From Planctomycetota bacterium (GTDB lineage: Bacteria > Planctomycetota > PLA2): a stretch of 5,621 nt of DNA. The notes beneath the pieces are model-generated. The model made no database searches and was not told the DNA's origin. It worked only from the letters and a program-made list of their open reading frames with translations. Positions 1 to 5,621 of the stretch are shown one piece after another (within the stretch, counting starts at the first letter, position 1; each line of letters opens with the position of its first letter). The stretch lies in NCBI GenBank assembly GCA_023150495.1, contig JAKLKT010000234.1, positions 1-5,621 on the forward strand, read 5' to 3'. The position numbers were made by a program, and so were the translations under genes.

Positions 1-1018
1 TCGCCCGCGCACGGGCGAGCGCATCGCGGACCGCGTCGCGCACGCCGTCCGTCCCGCGCGGGCCGTCGGGGAAGCGCGCGGGAAGCGCCTCCACGCCCCC
101 GGTCCGGAGCGACTCGGCCACCGCGCGCAGCGTGCGCTCCGCCTGGTTCCGGTAGAGCACGACGTCGCGGCGATCGAGGATGCGGAGCGCGAACGGCGCC
201 CAGAACACGAGGGCGACCACGATCGCCGAGACGACCGTCGCGCGAGCGGCGAAGGCCCATGCGCGGTCCGCGCGCCCTCCGCGCGCGCGCGCCGAGGACG
301 CGAGGAACCCGAGCGCCGCGCCGCCGAGGAACCCCCCGACGTGCCCCAGGTTGTCGATGCGGCGCGAGAAGACGAGGCCGTAGAGGCCGATGAGCGCCGC
401 CCAGAGGATCATGCGCCGCATCAGCGCCTCGCCGAACGCCCCGCCCCGCCGCCGGCCGTACACCGCGCAGGCGCCGATGAGCCCGCACATGGCCCCCGAC
501 GCCCCGACGCTGCCGCCGGCCTGCGAGAGCTCGAGCGGGTGCATCGAGTAGACCCTGTAGAGGTGGCTCAGGACCGTGCCGAGAATCCCCGAGGCGAAGT
601 AGAGGACGACCGTCCGGTGGACGCCGAACGCGCCCGCGGCGATCGGGATCAGGAGGAAGAGCGCGATCGAGTTGAACGCGAGGTGGACGAGGTCCGCGTG
701 GAGGAACATCGACGCGAGGAGCCGCCACGCCTGGCCGCAGCCCTCGACGAGCGCGGGCCTCGCCGCGCCGAACATGTCGAGCGAGACGCCGCTCGGCTCG
801 AAGGGTCGCGTCCCCGGGTCGCCGGCCGCCGGGTCGAGGGCGACCGTGAGGAAGTAGATGCCGACGATCAGGCCGAGGATCCAGAGGCCGAACCGGGTCG
901 TCCTCTCCGCGTCCTCGGACTCGCTCGGGGCGCGGTGGTGCCGCTGGTCCGTCCCGCAGTAGGGGCACACCCGGGTCCGGGGCTCGAGCAGCGCGCGGCA
1001 CTTCTGGCATGTGATCAA
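1..1018 (-). CDS. Zinc-ribbon rhomboid family intramembrane serine protease (3' end off the window)
   Basis: This is a rhomboid protease, which cleaves transmembrane proteins inside the membrane. I translated the minus strand by hand from a TTG at 1018; 339 residues are visible and the frame is still open at the left edge. Residues 1-22 form a small zinc ribbon (C4, C7, C18, C21). A first membrane segment lies at about 42-61 and a loop at about 62-100 precedes WRLLASMFLHA. The rhomboid motif H107-x4-H112-x3-N116 is present. The catalytic serine is S174 in GASGA, and the partner histidine is H226 in NLGHVGGFLGG, so both catalytic residues are intact. A further hydrophobic segment at about 256-279 is followed by a charged tail of at least 60 residues. 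The TTG start is chosen because it puts the CxxC ribbon at the very N-terminus (ITCQKC), as usual for such ribbons; no in-frame ATG lies just upstream. The gene is divergent from the metalloprotease gene. The substrate is unknown. Confidence 0.9.
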   Translation of the reverse strand, partial: MITCQKCRALLEPRTRVCPYCGTDQRHHRAPSESEDAERTTRFGLWILGLIVGIYFLTVALDPAAGDPGTRPFEPSGVSLDMFGAARPALVEGCGQAWRLLASMFLHADLVHLAFNSIALFLLIPIAAGAFGVHRTVVLYFASGILGTVLSHLYRVYSMHPLELSQAGGSVGASGAMCGLIGACAVYGRRRGGAFGEALMRRMILWAALIGLYGLVFSRRIDNLGHVGGFLGGAALGFLASSARARGGRADRAWAFAARATVVSAIVVALVFWAPFALRILDRRDVVLYRNQAERTLRAVAESLRTGGVEALPARFPDGPRGTDGVRDAVRDALARARA

Positions 1019-1026
1019 GCCGCCCC

Positions 1027-1076
1027 ATGAGAGAGGCGCGGGCGGGGTTGCGCAAGCCCCGATCCGGCCGAATACT
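1027..1076. promoter_or_regulatory. Possible divergent back-to-back promoter sharing a palindromic -35 (TTGCGCAA)
   Basis: The octamer TTGCGCAA at 1048-1055 is its own reverse complement, so it offers TTGCGC as a weak -35 on both strands. On the plus strand a 17-bp spacer leads to AATACT (1071-1076), four of six bases matching TATAAT. On the minus strand a 17-bp spacer leads to TCTCAT (complement of 1027-1032), also four of six. The predicted transcription starts, about 1083 on plus and 1020 on minus, fall almost on the chosen start codons at 1084 and 1018. Both mRNAs could therefore be leaderless. The hexamers are individually weak; the symmetry is the main argument. Confidence 0.35.
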
Positions 1077-1083
1077 CTACGGG

Positions 1084-1899
1084 GTGCGGATCCTCCCTCT
1101 CGCCCTCCTCCTCCTCGCCGCGCGCGAGCCCGACGTGGAGGGGGGAAAGGGCCTCTTCCGGAGGCTCAGGCCGCCGGAGCCGGGCGAGTGGCTCTGGGTG
1201 TATCCCGAGGAGGGGCAGACCTTCGCCGAGTACCGCGCGTCGGATCCGGTCCGCCCGACCGCGGAACGCCGGACGGTCTACATCGCGCCGTTCCTCACCC
1301 GGCCGGCCGGGGATCCGGCGCTCCTCCCGGCGATGAAGGGGCTCCTCTCCGCCTCCTTCGCGGCCGAGGTGCGGATCCTTCCCCCGCGCCCCCTTCCTTC
1401 CGGCGCCTATGTGCGCGCGCGGCGGCAGGTCTCCGCGTTCGCGCTCGCCCCCCACCTCGTCCGCGAGCTTCCGGGAGACGCCCTCTTCGTGCTCGCCGTG
1501 ACGGACCGGGACCTCTTCGTCGGCGACCTCTCGCACGCCTTCGGGTGGGGCTCCCTGAAGCTCCGCGTCGGCGTCCTCTCGACCGCGCGGCTCGGCGCGG
1601 AGGCCGATCCCGCGCTCGCGCGGCGGCGCGCGATGACGCTCGCGCTCCACGAGGCGGGGCATCTCCTCTCGCTCCCCCACTGCACCTTCTACCGGTGCCT
1701 GATGAACGGCGCGCTGACGGTCGAGGAGGCGGATGCGCGCCCGGCGGCGCTCTGCCCGGTCTGCCGCGCGAAGCTCTGCTGGAACCTCGGGATCACGGAC
1801 CCCATGGACCGCGAGCGGTCCCTCGCCGGGGCCTTCGCCGCGGCGGGGATGGAGCGCGACAGCGACGACGCCTTAACCATAGCAGGGGCAAAGGGTTAG
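1084..1899 (+). CDS. Archaemetzincin-family zinc metalloprotease (AMZ2-like)
   Basis: This is a metzincin-clan zinc peptidase, 271 aa from a GTG start at 1084. The zinc and catalytic motif is HEAGHLLSLPHC, with ligands H189, H193 and H199 and general base E190. It is followed by C200, C205 and the Met-turn M207, then CPVC (C224, C227) and KL. This is the archaemetzincin signature, in which extra cysteines hold a second zinc. The family's HExxHxxGxxH glycine is serine here (S196). The segments GQTFAEY (about residues 44-50) and EEADARPAALCPVC recall vertebrate AMZ1/AMZ2 as I remember them, more than the shorter archaeal AmzA. The N-terminus VRILPLALLLLAA is hydrophobic and could be a short signal peptide or anchor, with no lipobox. 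An in-frame ATG at 1027 would add 19 arginine-rich residues but would leave almost no room before the divergent gene. The substrate is unknown. Confidence 0.85.
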   Translation: MRILPLALLLLAAREPDVEGGKGLFRRLRPPEPGEWLWVYPEEGQTFAEYRASDPVRPTAERRTVYIAPFLTRPAGDPALLPAMKGLLSASFAAEVRILPPRPLPSGAYVRARRQVSAFALAPHLVRELPGDALFVLAVTDRDLFVGDLSHAFGWGSLKLRVGVLSTARLGAEADPALARRRAMTLALHEAGHLLSLPHCTFYRCLMNGALTVEEADARPAALCPVCRAKLCWNLGITDPMDRERSLAGAFAAAGMERDSDDALTIAGAKG

Positions 1900-1925
1900 A
1901 TCGACGCCCGGCGCCTTCGTCCGCG

Positions 1926-1934
1926 TGGTAGAAT
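1926..1934 (+). promoter_or_regulatory. Extended -10 promoter for the small zinc-ribbon gene
   Basis: TGGTAGAAT fits the extended -10 pattern TGn followed by TAGAAT, five of six bases of TATAAT. No convincing -35 is seen 16-18 bp upstream, as is common for extended -10 promoters. Transcription would start near 1941, ten bases before the ATG at 1951. That would exclude the upstream in-frame ATG at 1933, which overlaps the -10 itself. Confidence 0.4.
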
Positions 1935-1950
1935 GGCGCGCTCAACCTTG

Positions 1951-2184
1951 ATGGACGAACTGAACTACCGCCGCCTGACTTCGCGGCCCAAGACCCGCTG
2001 CCCGAGCTGCGGGGCGACCTCCTACAAGGATCCCGAGGGGCTCTTCCGCTGCGTGGTGTGCAACCACGACATGTTCGAGGTCTGCCTCGACTGCGGACAC
2101 CTGACCGGCTGGTGCGAATGCCCGCCGGAGGCCGCCGTGGCCGTGAAGACCGCGGCGCGCCGCGGCCGCGCGGCCAAGAAGTAG
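1951..2184 (+). CDS. Small protein with two Cys4 zinc-binding clusters, function unknown
   Basis: I do not recognise a named family. From ATG 1951 the protein is 77 aa. It carries eight cysteines in two groups. CPSC (C17, C20) pairs with CVVC (C34, C37) as a classical zinc ribbon, and CLDC (C45, C48) is followed by CEC (C55, C57). The arrangement suggests two bound zinc ions. The last 14 residues are basic and alanine-rich (VKTAARRGRAAKK), compatible with nucleic acid or ribosome contact; this is inference. An in-frame ATG at 1933 would give 83 aa, but it lies inside the likely -10 element. Neither start has a good ribosome site, so a very short leader is likely. It follows the metalloprotease gene by 51 bp and converges on korB. 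It could be a housekeeping zinc-ribbon protein or a small regulator. The coding call rests on the conserved-looking cysteine spacing. Confidence 0.72.
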   Translation: MDELNYRRLTSRPKTRCPSCGATSYKDPEGLFRCVVCNHDMFEVCLDCGHLTGWCECPPEAAVAVKTAARRGRAAKK

Positions 2185-2202
2185 CCGCCGGATGGGGAGG
2201 GG

Positions 2203-2218
2203 CCCGGGGAACCCCGGG
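2203..2218. terminator. GC hairpin between convergent genes, possible bidirectional terminator
   Basis: CCCGGGG, AA, CCCCGGG is a perfect 7-bp inverted repeat. It sits in the 39-bp gap between the stop codon of the plus-strand zinc-ribbon gene (2184) and the stop codon of the minus-strand korB (2224). Its place between converging genes suggests termination in both directions. There is no T-tract on either side and the loop is only two bases before fraying, so intrinsic termination may be weak. Confidence 0.45.
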
Positions 2219-2223
2219 ATCCC

Positions 2224-3114
2224 CTACGTCGACTCGCCGAGGAGCTCGTCGAACGTCGCCTTGTCGAGGCCCAGCTTGTGGTCCACGAGCGGCCCCTTCC
2301 GGAAGAGCGGCTCCGTGTCCTCGTAGACCGGGCGCTCGACCTGGTAGAGCTTCCCGAGCGGGATTCTCTCGCCCCACTCGAGGGACTTCGCGAGCGCGGC
2401 GCTGAGGTCGGTCGGGTCGTAACCCTGCTCGGCGTCGAGGTCGTACACGCGCTCCTTGAACCACTGGTAGGTGTTGATCTTGTTGAAGGTGACGCAGGGG
2501 CTGAAGACGTCGATCAGGCTGAAGCCCTTGTGCGCGATCGCCTGGGCCATCAGCTCCGTGAGCTGCTTCTGGTTCGCGGAGAACCCGCGCGCCACGAAGG
2601 TCGCGCCCGCGGCCAGCGCGAGCGCGAGCGGCTGGATGGGCTTCTCCACGTTGCCCCTCGGCGTGCTCTTCGTCTTGTGCCCCTCGGTCGTCGTGGGCGA
2701 GGTCTGACCCGTCGTGAGGCCGTAGATCTCGTTGTCCATGACGATGTAGGTGAGGTTCAGGTTGCGGCGCATCGCGTGGAGGCAGTGGCCGATGCCGATC
2801 CCGTAGCCGTCGCCGTCGCCGCCCACCGCGATCACGCGCAGCTTGTGGTTCGCGAGGAGCGCGCCGGTCGCGACCGGGATCGCGCGGCCGTGGAGGCTGT
2901 GGACGCCGTAGGCGTGGATGAACCCCGGGAGGTTCGACGAGCACCCGATCCCCGACACCACGAGCACCTCGTGGGAGGGGATCTTCAGCTCAACGATCGC
3001 CTCCTTGAGCGACTTCAGCACGCCGAAGTCGCCGCAGCCGGGGCACCAGTCCGGGTGGACGTCGCCCTCGAGGTCCTTGATCGTCCGTTCGGGTGCGTCT
3101 TTCATGATGGTCAT
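2224..3114 (-). CDS. korB: 2-oxoacid:ferredoxin oxidoreductase, beta subunit
   Basis: This is the thiamine pyrophosphate (TPP) and iron-sulfur subunit, 296 aa, a usual length for the family. With KorA it converts a 2-oxoacid and CoA to acyl-CoA and CO2, reducing ferredoxin in the cytoplasm. Visible motifs are WCPGCGDFG (residues 23-31), IGCSSNLPGF (56-65), the TPP/Mg motif GGDGDGYGIG (98-107) with NEIYGLTTGQ (128-137), and SPCVTFN (205-211). Cysteines 24, 27, 58 and 207 match the spacing of the [4Fe-4S] ligands of KorB-type subunits, so the cluster site looks intact. KTKSTPRGN (147-155) is typical of the 2-oxoglutarate branch, but the substrate cannot be settled from sequence. The ATG at 3114 overlaps the korA stop as ATGA, indicating translational coupling. 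A second in-frame ATG at 3105 is less likely because the ribosome site fits 3114. There is no minus-strand gene downstream, so the operon ends here. Confidence 0.96.
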   Translation of the reverse strand: MTIMKDAPERTIKDLEGDVHPDWCPGCGDFGVLKSLKEAIVELKIPSHEVLVVSGIGCSSNLPGFIHAYGVHSLHGRAIPVATGALLANHKLRVIAVGGDGDGYGIGIGHCLHAMRRNLNLTYIVMDNEIYGLTTGQTSPTTTEGHKTKSTPRGNVEKPIQPLALALAAGATFVARGFSANQKQLTELMAQAIAHKGFSLIDVFSPCVTFNKINTYQWFKERVYDLDAEQGYDPTDLSAALAKSLEWGERIPLGKLYQVERPVYEDTEPLFRKGPLVDHKLGLDKATFDELLGEST

Positions 3115-5087
3115 GCGCCCTGCTCCTCGTACGCGTGGATCGCCCCGGTCTCGCGGCCGATCACGAGCCTGCCGCGCGGCTCCTTGCCCTTGCGCGAGAC
3201 GAGCTCCACGTCGAACACGGGCTCGCCGTGGCGGCCCTTCGCCCCCTTCGACACGCGCGCGGGCCGCGCCTCGTCGTGGAGGTGGATCCGGATGTAGTGG
3301 TAGGCCATCTCGCGCGCCTCGGCCTTCTGCACCTTGAGGTCCTGCGCGCGGCCGGCCACGCAGTCCTTCACCCGCTGCACGACGTAGTCCGGGTCGAGCG
3401 GCTCGCCGTCGTAGCGGGTGACGACGTGCTTCGCCTCGATGCCGGTCTCCGCGCGCAGGTGGCGCGCGAGCTGCCCGGCGTAGTTCGCCTCGACGACGAT
3501 CGTCCTCTTGCACTTCGAGAGGATCTCCTTCACCTTGCGCCCGTGGAAGGGGTAGAGGTACTTCAGGTGCAGGCGGTTGGCCGTGATGCCGTCCTCCTCG
3601 AGGCGGGCAGCGGCCTCCTCGAGGACGCCGTGGGTCGAGCCCCAGCCGACGAGCGTCACCTTCGCCTTCGAGGGGCCCTCGAGCTTCGGCGCGGGGAGGC
3701 GCTTCAGGACCTCGTCCATCTTCCGCATCCGCTTCTCGTGCATCTTGCGGCGGATCGCGGCGTTGGTGTGCTCGTCGCTCACGAGGACGCCGCGCTCGTC
3801 GTGCTCGTCGGTCCCCGCGATGAACATCATCCCCGGCGTGCCGGGCCTCGCACGCGGGGAGACGCCGGACTTCGTCAGCCGGAAGCGGCGGAACCGGCCG
3901 TTGCCGGTGCCGTTCGCCCACTCGCCCCGCTCGATCTTCACGTCGGGCGAGACCCTGTCGGCGTCGATCGTCGAGCGGTGCTCGGCGAGGTAGAGGTCCG
4001 AGAGCAGGATCACGGGGAGCTGGAACTCCTCGGCGATGTTGAAGGCCTCGACGGTCGCCTCGTAGCAGTCAAGGGCGTCGCGCGGCGCGACGATCACGCG
4101 CGGGAAGTCGCCCTGCGACGCGCCGAAGGCCTGGTTCAGGTCGCCCTGCTCCGTCTTCGTGGGGAGCCCCGTCGAGGGGCCGCCGCGCATCACGTTCACG
4201 ACGACGACCGGCGCCTCGATCATGCCGGCCATGCCGATCGCCTCGGTCATGAGCGCGAACCCGCCGCCCGAGGTGGCGCACATCGCGCGGATGCCCGCGT
4301 GGCCGGCGCCGATCGCCATGTTCACGACCGCCAGCTCGTCCTCCGCCTGCTTCACGACGATGCCCGTCTTCTCGCTGTGCGTCGCGAGCCAGTGGAGGAT
4401 CGAGGAGGCGGGGCTCATCGGATAGGCCGAGTAGAGCTTGCAGCCCGCCGCGGCCGCGCCGAGCCCGATCATCTGGTTGCCCGTGACGACCGGACGCCTC
4501 TTGCGGGAGAACTTCCACTTGAAGTCGAGCGGCTTCTCGGTCTTCACCGCGTGCTCGTAGCCGGCGCGCAGCGTCCCGACGTTCTGCCGGATGATCTCCT
4601 CGCCCTTGTGGCGGAAGGTCTCGTGGAGGATCTCCGCCGCCACCTCGACGTCGAGGCCCGCGAGGTGGAGGAGCGCGCCGAGCGCGGCGGTGTTCTGCAT
4701 GACGGGCGGGAGCCGCCCGAGGTCCTTCGTGAGGTCCGCGACGGGGATCGGCACGGCCCTGACGCCCTTCGGCAGGAGGTCCGGGTCGCACTCGAGCTTG
4801 GTGTTGAAGAGGACCGCGCCGCCGGACGCGACCTCGGGCACATGGCGCTCGATCGAGTCCTGGTTGAGCGCGATCAGCACGTCGAGCCGGTCGCCGTGGT
4901 TCGTGAGCTTCTTCTCGCCGATCCGGAGGCGCAGCCAGGTGTGGCCGCCGCGGATGAGCGACTGGTAGCTGTTGTAGGTGAACACGGAGAGCCCGAGCCG
5001 GGCCGCCGCGCGGGCGAGCGTGTCGCCGACGCGGTCCAGGCCGTCGCCCGCGGCGCCCGCGATGCCCACGGTGATTTCAGTCGCCAT
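3111..5087 (-). CDS. korA: 2-oxoacid:ferredoxin oxidoreductase, fused gamma-alpha subunit
   Basis: This is the gamma-alpha fusion partner of KorB, 658 aa. The gamma domain covers about residues 1-180, with GAAGDG (11-16) in the usual glycine-rich position and SLIRGGHTW (43-51). The alpha pyrimidine-type domain starts near 196. It has YPMSPASS (222-229), the family's YPITPSS-type motif, then AEDELAVVNMAIGAGHAG (248-265) and ATSGGGFALMTEA (271-283). SGVSPRARPG (407-416) and DEHDERG (427-433) are characteristic of KorA. The alpha C-terminal domain spans about 475-575, with LKYLYPFH (508-515). Beyond it lies an extra tail of about 75 residues (584-658) ending GRETGAIHAYEEQGA, not part of the standard core. 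The ATG at 5087 is preceded by GAGGAG, and the stop overlaps the korB start by four bases. No ferredoxin-like delta subunit accompanies it, so a separate ferredoxin must accept electrons. The substrate is probably 2-oxoglutarate; pyruvate or branched-chain 2-oxoacids are alternatives. Confidence 0.96.
   Translation of the reverse strand: MATEITVGIAGAAGDGLDRVGDTLARAAARLGLSVFTYNSYQSLIRGGHTWLRLRIGEKKLTNHGDRLDVLIALNQDSIERHVPEVASGGAVLFNTKLECDPDLLPKGVRAVPIPVADLTKDLGRLPPVMQNTAALGALLHLAGLDVEVAAEILHETFRHKGEEIIRQNVGTLRAGYEHAVKTEKPLDFKWKFSRKRRPVVTGNQMIGLGAAAAGCKLYSAYPMSPASSILHWLATHSEKTGIVVKQAEDELAVVNMAIGAGHAGIRAMCATSGGGFALMTEAIGMAGMIEAPVVVVNVMRGGPSTGLPTKTEQGDLNQAFGASQGDFPRVIVAPRDALDCYEATVEAFNIAEEFQLPVILLSDLYLAEHRSTIDADRVSPDVKIERGEWANGTGNGRFRRFRLTKSGVSPRARPGTPGMMFIAGTDEHDERGVLVSDEHTNAAIRRKMHEKRMRKMDEVLKRLPAPKLEGPSKAKVTLVGWGSTHGVLEEAAARLEEDGITANRLHLKYLYPFHGRKVKEILSKCKRTIVVEANYAGQLARHLRAETGIEAKHVVTRYDGEPLDPDYVVQRVKDCVAGRAQDLKVQKAEAREMAYHYIRIHLHDEARPARVSKGAKGRHGEPVFDVELVSRKGKEPRGRLVIGRETGAIHAYEEQGA
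3123..3128 (-). promoter_or_regulatory. Ribosome binding site of korB, inside the korA 3' end
   Basis: GAGGAG (read on the minus strand) lies eight bases before the korB ATG at 3114. It is made by the two glutamate codons near the end of korA (EEQGA). The same ten bases, CGAGGAGCAG, precede korA. It fixes the korB start at 3114 and supports translational coupling through the ATGA overlap. Confidence 0.7.
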
Positions 5088-5091
5088 GCTG

Positions 5092-5097
5092 CTCCTC
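5092..5097 (-). promoter_or_regulatory. Ribosome binding site of korA
   Basis: GAGGAG on the minus strand lies four bases before the ATG at 5087. The spacing is a little short but usable, and this supports the chosen start. Confidence 0.65.
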
Positions 5098-5141
5098 GAT
5101 GAGCGCGGGAGGGCACCAGGGGAGAACGCCCGCCCGCGAGA

Positions 5142-5159
5142 CGGGGCATTGTAGCCCCG
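5142..5159. repeat. Perfect inverted repeat enclosing the korA -10, candidate operator
   Basis: CGGGGC, six bases (ATTGTA on the plus strand), then GCCCCG form a perfect 6+6 inverted repeat. The six-base spacer read on the minus strand is TACAAT, the predicted -10 of korA. A dimeric repressor bound here would block the promoter. In DNA this GC-rich a 6-bp repeat can occur by chance, so the operator reading is inference. Confidence 0.35.
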
Positions 5160-5175
5160 CCGCGCGCGACCCCAA
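5148..5175 (-). promoter_or_regulatory. Probable korAB promoter
   Basis: On the minus strand TTGGGG (complement of 5170-5175), a 16-bp spacer, and TACAAT (complement of 5148-5153, five of six to TATAAT) form a sigma70-like promoter. Transcription would start near 5141, leaving a leader of about 54 bases before korA. The -35 matches only in TTG. It is one of the few AT-rich hexamers in the 140-bp gap after the phosphatase gene, which supports korAB being its own transcription unit. Confidence 0.5.
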
Positions 5176-5227
5176 CGAACCGCGCGCCCCCGGGGCCCCC
5201 CTGCCTCCCCGCGCGTCGCGACCGGGT

Positions 5228-5621
5228 TCAGAGGACCTTCACCGCCACGAGGGTCGCATCGTCGCGGAGCCCGGCCCCGCCCGCGAAGGCGGTCACGTCG
5301 CCCATGACCCCCTCGACGACATCCCGCGCGCTCCCCTTGGCGAGCCGATCGATCGCGGAGCAGAGGCGCGAAAAACCGTACTGCTCGCCGCCGGGGTCGG
5401 TCGCCTCGATGATCCCGTCGGTCGTGAAGAGGAGGACGTCGCCGGGCGCGATCGGCAGCTCCGGTCCCGCCGCGAACTGGAACTCGGAGACGATCCCCAG
5501 GGGCGGCCCCTTGGAGTGGACGAGCGTCGTGGAGCCGTCGCTCGCGCGGGACCAGACCGGCGGCGTGGGCCCGGCGCCGCAGTTCCGGAAGACGTCCCTG
5601 CCGCGGTCCACGCTGCCGACG
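5228..5621 (-). CDS. PP2C/SpoIIE-type serine phosphatase, C-terminal part (5' end off the window)
   Basis: Only the last 130 residues are visible; the frame is open at the right edge, so the true start lies outside. The segment has the late motifs of RsbU/SpoIIE phosphatases: GPPLGIV, then PGDVLLFTTDGIIEA with the metal-binding aspartate of TDG, GGEQYGF, and the final RDDATLVAVKV with the DD pair. Such enzymes dephosphorylate anti-anti-sigma factor proteins in partner-switching pathways, and are often fused to sensor domains such as GAF, PAS or response-regulator receiver. Those would be in the missing N-terminal part. The usual AGHxPP stretch reads GAGPTPPV here, with the histidine replaced by proline. 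A GTG at 5611 is an internal valine, not a start, because the fold is incomplete from there. It is separated from korA by 140 bp containing a promoter, so it is probably not in the korAB operon. Confidence 0.85.
   Translation of the reverse strand, partial: VGSVDRGRDVFRNCGAGPTPPVWSRASDGSTTLVHSKGPPLGIVSEFQFAAGPELPIAPGDVLLFTTDGIIEATDPGGEQYGFSRLCSAIDRLAKGSARDVVEGVMGDVTAFAGGAGLRDDATLVAVKVL

Noticed and set aside
341..1030. Plus-strand 229-codon frame at the left
   Set aside because: Antisense of the rhomboid gene, whose frame shows an intact catalytic site and zinc ribbon.
1015..1680. Minus-strand 221-codon frame opposite the metalloprotease
   Set aside because: Arginine- and glutamate-rich shadow without motifs; the plus frame carries the HExxH signature.
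1873..1899. TAACC...GGTTA inverted repeat at the end of the metalloprotease gene
   Set aside because: Only five base pairs with a loop of more than ten bases, inside coding sequence and with no T-tract. Not a credible terminator.
1793..2944. Minus-strand 383-codon frame covering korB and the zinc-ribbon gene
   Set aside because: It reads korB in the wrong frame and the plus-strand genes in antisense. The arginine- and proline-rich product is typical of GC shadows, and no frameshift is needed because korB is intact.
2278..3297. Plus-strand 339-codon frame opposite korB
   Set aside because: Antisense shadow of korB and the korA 3' end. The opposing frame carries all the KorB motifs.
3135..5102. 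A 655-codon open frame on the plus strand opposite korA
   Set aside because: It mirrors korA codon for codon in antisense. Its product is a low-complexity mix of R, A, V, D, E, H and L with no motif. This is the expected antisense shadow of a high-GC gene.
5160..5227. C/G runs and CGCGCG stretches between the phosphatase and korA
   Set aside because: No clean stem with a T-tract could be drawn. They look like GC-rich low complexity, not a defined terminator or repeat.

Overview
The window is high-GC (strongly G/C-biased third codon positions, long antisense shadow frames) and gene-dense. It looks like a stretch of bacterial chromosome from a high-GC lineage. Bacterial features are sigma70-like -10 elements, GAGGAG ribosome sites, a fused gamma-alpha KorA with KorB, and a SpoIIE/RsbU-type phosphatase. 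I cannot name the phylum. Acidobacteria-, Eisenbacteria- or deltaproteobacteria-like groups would fit, but this is only an impression. I see no mobile element, CRISPR array, tRNA, rRNA or tandem repeat.

Layout, left to right: (1) A partial minus-strand gene for a zinc-ribbon rhomboid intramembrane serine protease starts at about 1018 and runs off the left edge. (2) Divergent from it, a plus-strand archaemetzincin-family metalloprotease occupies about 1084-1899. The 65-bp gap between them holds a possible back-to-back promoter built around the palindrome TTGCGCAA. (3) A small plus-strand protein with eight cysteines (about 1951-2184) follows, behind an extended -10 promoter. (4) A short GC hairpin at 2203-2218 separates this gene from the convergent korAB operon. 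(5) korA (gamma-alpha fusion, 658 aa, 3111-5087) and korB (296 aa, 2224-3114) lie on the minus strand with a 4-bp ATGA overlap. They encode a 2-oxoacid:ferredoxin oxidoreductase. (6) A 140-bp gap carries the probable korA promoter, whose -10 sits inside a perfect 6+6 inverted repeat. (7) The C-terminal part of a PP2C/SpoIIE-type serine phosphatase on the minus strand runs off the right edge.

The best-supported unit is korAB. It would oxidatively decarboxylate a 2-oxoacid (2-oxoglutarate is the usual substrate of this subfamily) to an acyl-CoA while reducing ferredoxin, or run in reverse to fix CO2. No delta (ferredoxin-like) subunit is encoded here, so electrons must go to a separate ferredoxin. 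The left part pairs two unrelated proteases head to head, which may or may not be functional. No clear new system is visible. The most unusual items are the AMZ2-like archaemetzincin with a Gly-to-Ser change in its zinc motif, the C-terminal extension of KorA, and the symmetric or palindromic promoter regions.
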